In this document: piece by piece, positions 9,676-12,066 of the stretch | How positions within the stretch are numbered: the first letter of the stretch is position 1 | Layout of the letters: each line of letters starts with the position of its first letter | Source of the DNA: Clarireedia homoeocarpa | Taxonomy: Eukaryota; Ascomycota; Leotiomycetes; Helotiales; Rutstroemiaceae | NCBI GenBank assembly: GCA_001465935.1 | Contig: LNKV01000153.1 | Coordinates: forward strand, 1-12,066 | Direction: 5' to 3' | Length of the DNA: 12,066 nucleotides | Position numbers and translations under genes: made by a program | Notes under the pieces: generated by a model | What the model was told of the DNA's origin: nothing | Database searches by the model: none | The model's input: only the letters and a program-made list of their open reading frames with translations

Positions 9676-9694
9676 CCCCGGCTGCGGTCATCCG
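9676..9694. promoter_or_regulatory. Possible CreA and zinc-cluster sites in the beta-mannosidase promoter
   Basis: CCCCGG at 9676-9681 fits the reverse complement of the carbon-repressor CreA consensus SYGGRG. An inverted CGG/CCG pair (9679-9681 and 9692-9694, ten bases apart) has the shape bound by Zn2Cys6 regulators. Both are about 115-130 bases upstream of the ATG. Such short motifs occur often by chance, so this is only suggestive for a sugar-catabolic gene. Confidence 0.2.
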
Positions 9695-9750
9695 CTAACT
9701 ACTAACCCTAAAGGCTCATGATCCTAACTGGTGGTATTTTCTTACTACAG

Positions 9751-10094
9751 CGCTGACGTAGCAAAACCCCTGCAGCTTTTTAACAGGTTTATGCAAAAGG
9801 AGACTCTTCTTCCGAAGCCCGATACGGAAAGGTGGCACCCCACTCTTACGCTTTACTTCGAAAACGACTATGCTCTAGGAGGCTTCTTCCCGCAAAACGC
9901 CTACCATGATGTTACCTTGCTTCCTTGAGCTCCCACAGTCGCTAAATCAGGTAAGCGATCAACGTATTGAGTATTACAGACCAATACCCACGGAGGAATT
10001 TGGGGACATGATTCGAACGAATCAGCGGCAGTCAATGAAGTGCTTGAGTCTACTTGTTTCGCATTTCAATATATCTTGGGATTGTATACCATGA
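9751..10094 (+). pseudogene. Unidentified gene fragment beginning at an intron acceptor, frame broken
   Basis: A branch-like CTAAC at 9724-9728, a T-rich tract and CTACAG ending at 9750 form a convincing intron 3' end, followed by coding-like sequence (SADVAKPLQLFNRF, RWHPTLTLYFENDY, GGFFPQNAYHD). That frame stops at TGA 9926-9928. A second plus frame, overlapping from about 9906, then looks coding (LNQVSDQRIEYYRPIPTEEF) until its TGA at 10092-10094. This suggests one protein split by a frameshift near 9905-9930. No ATG-led 5' exon with a matching donor is found upstream, where the beta-mannosidase promoter lies, so the 5' part seems lost. I do not recognise the family. Confidence 0.4.
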
Positions 10095-10196
10095 AAGGAG
10101 CTCAGGGCGTTGCTGCGACGGCGAGATTGATATAGTGTCATTCTTCTACATTCTGAGATGATTCAACAGGAAGTCGGTATTTGACAGCTAGTAAGA

Positions 10197-10986
10197 TTAC
10201 AATTCTTCATAACTACCCAGATCTGATTCGAAGCCACGGTTATCCGAGAAGCTTTGTAGTCCTATATCATTCCAGAGCATCTGGTCGTTCCAAGAGTCCC
10301 AACAAAAGTCAGGTTCTTCCTCCAATCCAACCGATGGGTCTAAAACAGTCGAGCCGTTGCTAATTTCATAGATTGCTGCCACGACCTCTCGAGTTCGTTC
10401 TACGACAGGACTCCAGCTGCGCATCTCTTCGCACAAAGATAATGATGTTATAACATCCCTTCGCCAACTTTCTGCTTCGTCGTGGCTAGGTGGCTAGGAT
10501 CTGAGAGAAGGCTCAATAAAGACACCACGTAGGCATTGAACATAAACCAAATTGAGTTTCGAACAGCCTGCTGAACGGGAACCAATCTTTCTGGACGTCA
10601 TCAATAATCTGACTTCCAATGTCCCTACATCGCTTCACTATAACTTCCTCATCGGACGATAGGTCGCTATGGGACGAGGCTCGAAGCACTGTAGAAGTTA
10701 AGAGGCGAGATCGATAGAGGACAAGTCGCAAGTTTTGATACTGAGCGTTCATAAGAACCCTTGCCATTCGCAAGGTCGAAGGAGTTGGATGTGTATTTTG
10801 CAAGGCATTTGGGAGTCCTTTCTGCCACCGGACAACGCGATCTGGAACCTCCCATGTGCCTACATCTCCCATAGGCCTATAGGAGCCTCCCATAGACCTG
10901 AGGATATAAACCCTCAAGCTGCTATGTAGCTGGTTTAGCAGATAGACAGATAGATAAAAAAAAGATTCATAGGATTTCAATGCCAT
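10197..10986 (-). pseudogene. C-terminal remnant of a Zn2Cys6-type fungal transcription factor, frameshifted
   Basis: Three consecutive minus-strand frames together give one Fungal_trans-like C-terminal region. The first (about 10860-10585) reads WQKGLP...LMNAQYQNLRLVLYRS, matching the family pattern of a WxxxLP helix followed by a YQNxRxxLYR helix, then GSQIIDDVQKDW. The second (about 10582-10498) reads VRNSIWFMFNAYVVSLLSLL. The third (about 10489-10197) reads DEAESWRRDVITSLSLCEEM and MRSWSPVVERTREVV, ending at TAA 10199-10197. The first shift is one missing base near 10582-10584. The second is the 8-bp tandem duplication at 10482-10497. No intron can explain either. Codons 10986-10860 show poor similarity and a homopolymer, and the DNA-binding N-terminus is absent. 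When intact it would have been a nuclear regulator; the target is unknown. Confidence 0.75.
10482..10497. repeat. 8-bp tandem duplication GTGGCTAG x2
   Basis: Two perfect adjacent copies (10482-10489 and 10490-10497) lie exactly where the transcription-factor frame shifts. Counting only one copy makes the frame run on from SDPSH into DEAESW, so this looks like a replication-slippage insertion that helped kill the gene. Confidence 0.85.
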
Positions 10987-11003
10987 CGCTCTAGCTTCTC
11001 ACA

Positions 11004-11358
11004 GGATCTCGAAATGGATCGACCTGCAGTGGAAGCACCTTCGGGACTTGCTGCTCATCTAACGGATAGTGTGGCTATACTGCTCAATTCTGCGGAGAGG
11101 GCTGTGAAGCTGGGTACAGAAGTTGTGATGCCATAAATATTCCCTCTAACACTGGAGCATGCGGTGCAAAAAATGGGAATTTCACCTGCTCTGGAGGAGT
11201 CTTCAACGGGGCTTGTTGTTCTGGAAGTGGATTTTTGTGAGTGATCGTGCGTCTGTATACCAAGGACTCTTTGCTAATCGATTGCTAGCGGGTCAGGATC
11301 ACTATATTGTGGTGGAGGCTGCCAGGAAGGGTGTGGGTTTTGCAACAGTAACGCTTGA
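11004..11358 (+). pseudogene. Two hevein-like chitin-binding (CBM18) domains, remnant with a nonsense codon
   Basis: One plus-strand frame encodes cysteine-rich type-1 chitin-binding domains, which in secreted fungal proteins anchor enzymes or effectors to chitin. Domain 1 (about 11010-11126) has TCSGSTFGTCCSSNG, then CGYTAQFCGEGC. A TAG at 11067-11069 sits where the family has an aromatic residue before the CG. Domain 2 starts at Cys 11160-11162 (CGAKNGNFTC, GACCSGSGF). It is interrupted by a well-formed 52-nt intron (11237-11288, GTGAGT, branch GCTAAT, acceptor CTAG) and resumes GSGSLYCGGGCQEGCGFC, ending at TGA 11356-11358. The codon across the splice is TTC (Phe), where a Cys is expected. 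No start or signal peptide is found; upstream in frame there is a stop at 10992-10994. It is probably the C-terminal tail of a longer secreted protein, now inactive. Confidence 0.75.
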
Positions 11359-11526
11359 GAGATGAGATGACATAGAGGGTTTTGCTTGAATGTGAGAATC
11401 AGCTGCTGGAAGCAGTGGCGTAGAAGGTCCTAGCCGCCGGCGTCGACAAGCACAAGACCACGAACTTCGCTGTTCCCATCATTAAACTATAATATACAAG
11501 TTTTTTTCGGGCTGATATTGTAAAAA
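11359..11526 (+). other. Intergenic stretch with a possible decayed coding tail
   Basis: No gene is called. One plus frame from about 11361 to TAA 11490-11492 reads like a protein end (LLEAVA, KVLAAGVDKHKTTNFAVP) but holds two TAG codons, at 11373-11375 and 11421-11423. TAG could derive from CAG by C-to-T change, so it might be an old gene tail. It is too short to identify. A TA-rich patch and a run of seven T follow at about 11484-11507. Confidence 0.2.
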
Positions 11527-11778
11527 TTATATTTTTACTCGCTTAGACGCATTACTATCAGTTCCCAAGCTTTTTCCAGAAACAGAATTGCTGTTCTCTT
11601 TGCTAACGCTACTGCCCGGCTTGCTAAACTCCGCTAATGTATAAACAATACAAACACTTTTCTGATTATAATACTTATCTTTGTTGTATCCAGTATCAAG
11701 AGCGATAGCACGAGCAGTATTACCTAGCTCTAAAAAATGATTAACCAGCGATAGACTTATCTCAGCACTATAGTGCAT
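11527..11778 (-). CDS. Small hypothetical ORF, lysine/serine-rich tail
   Basis: An ATG at 11778 opens 83 codons ending at TAA 11529-11527. The same frame is open back to a TAG at 11823-11821 with sequence that also looks coding (ISDIAKLIQWANRM), so the ATG may be internal to a decayed longer gene. The protein has an amphipathic helix-like start (SLSLVNHFLELGNTARAIAL) and a Ser/Lys-rich end finishing KRVKI, which resembles a nuclear-type basic tail. Its AT-rich codons differ from those of the intact genes, hinting at a mobile-element origin, but I recognise no transposase or reverse transcriptase motif. It may not be expressed. Confidence 0.3.
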   Translation of the reverse strand: MHYSAEISLSLVNHFLELGNTARAIALDTGYNKDKYYNQKSVCIVYTLAEFSKPGSSVSKENSNSVSGKSLGTDSNASKRVKI

Positions 11779-11916
11779 TCTATTCGCCCATTGAATCAGT
11801 TTGGCTATATCTGAAATAAGCTATAAATTTCTCTTCTTCTATAACCCGAGAGTGTTGTCGGCGTCGGAATCGAGCGGGTCGTAGAAAAACAGTGTAGAGC
11901 ACCAGAGTAAAGTAGT

Positions 11917-12050
11917 GTTGGAATGTAGGCCTTCAGGCATGCAAGAGTCTATGGAATGTCTGGGTCTAGGTATGCAAGAGCCTATGGAATGTCTGAGTTC
12001 AGGATCGCAAGGCCTATGGAATGAGGCTTGGAATGCGATGCCTGGAATGA
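11917..12050. repeat. 33-bp-period imperfect tandem repeat (minisatellite)
   Basis: Two well-preserved units start at 11932 and 11965, and a third, degenerate one at 11998; each carries GCAAG and CTATGGAATG. The GGAATG word recurs at 11920, 11953, 11986 and 12018, then loosely at 12030 and 12044. Spacing is 33, 33 and 32 bases, then breaks down. The first partial unit precedes 11932. No coding role is seen. The stretch from 11824 to 11916 holds nothing recognisable. Confidence 0.75.
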
Positions 12051-12066
12051 CCCCAGGATTGAGGGC

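Noticed and set aside
1..12066. CRISPR arrays, rRNA or tRNA genes
   Set aside because: No regularly spaced identical repeats, no rRNA-like sequence and no cloverleaf with tRNA box signals were seen on either strand.

Overview
The window looks like accessory DNA from a filamentous ascomycete (Pezizomycotina; genus not determinable by eye). The evidence is short introns of about 45-81 nt with GT(R)NGT-like donors and CTAAY/CTGAC branch sites, a SesB-type hydrolase/NACHT/ankyrin NOD-like receptor, a fungal-type intracellular beta-mannosidase, and remains of a Zn2Cys6-family transcription factor and a CBM18 protein. Calls rest on reading frames, splice signals and remembered family motifs; no database search was run.

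Layout. (1) 1-375, minus: the first 125 codons of an unidentified coiled-coil-like fungal protein, cut by the window edge at a run of ten G. (2) 376-1760: non-coding. It holds the leader of that gene, an AT-rich stretch with a 26-bp direct repeat and an LTR-like end, and the promoter/leader of the next gene. (3) 1761-6233, plus: a three-exon NLR-like gene of about 1455 codons (lipase-like hydrolase, part of a NACHT module, long ankyrin array). The C-terminal part of the hydrolase and the Walker A half of the NACHT appear to be absent. Exons 2 and 3 share one frame across a single TAG, which a 45-nt intron could remove. (4) 6234-6642: AT-rich spacer between convergent genes. (5) 6643-9563, minus: a complete seven-exon GH2 beta-mannosidase of 860 aa with both catalytic glutamates and one GC-AG intron. 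(6) 9564-12066: a gene graveyard. It contains an unidentified exon fragment starting at a good intron acceptor, a transcription-factor tail broken by a 1-base frameshift and an 8-bp tandem duplication, two hevein-like chitin-binding domains with a nonsense codon and a lost cysteine, a small unassigned minus-strand ORF, and a 33-bp-period minisatellite.

How they work together. The beta-mannosidase should act on manno-oligosaccharides in the cytosol and looks functional. The NLR would belong to fungal non-self recognition, but its NTPase switch appears damaged, so it may be a degraded receptor or one that signals without nucleotide binding. The right-hand third looks like non-functional debris joined by rearrangement. 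No operon-like or cluster logic ties the intact genes together. The most interesting points are the NLR without a P-loop with its stop-containing 3n intron, and the legible lesions in the two pseudogenes.
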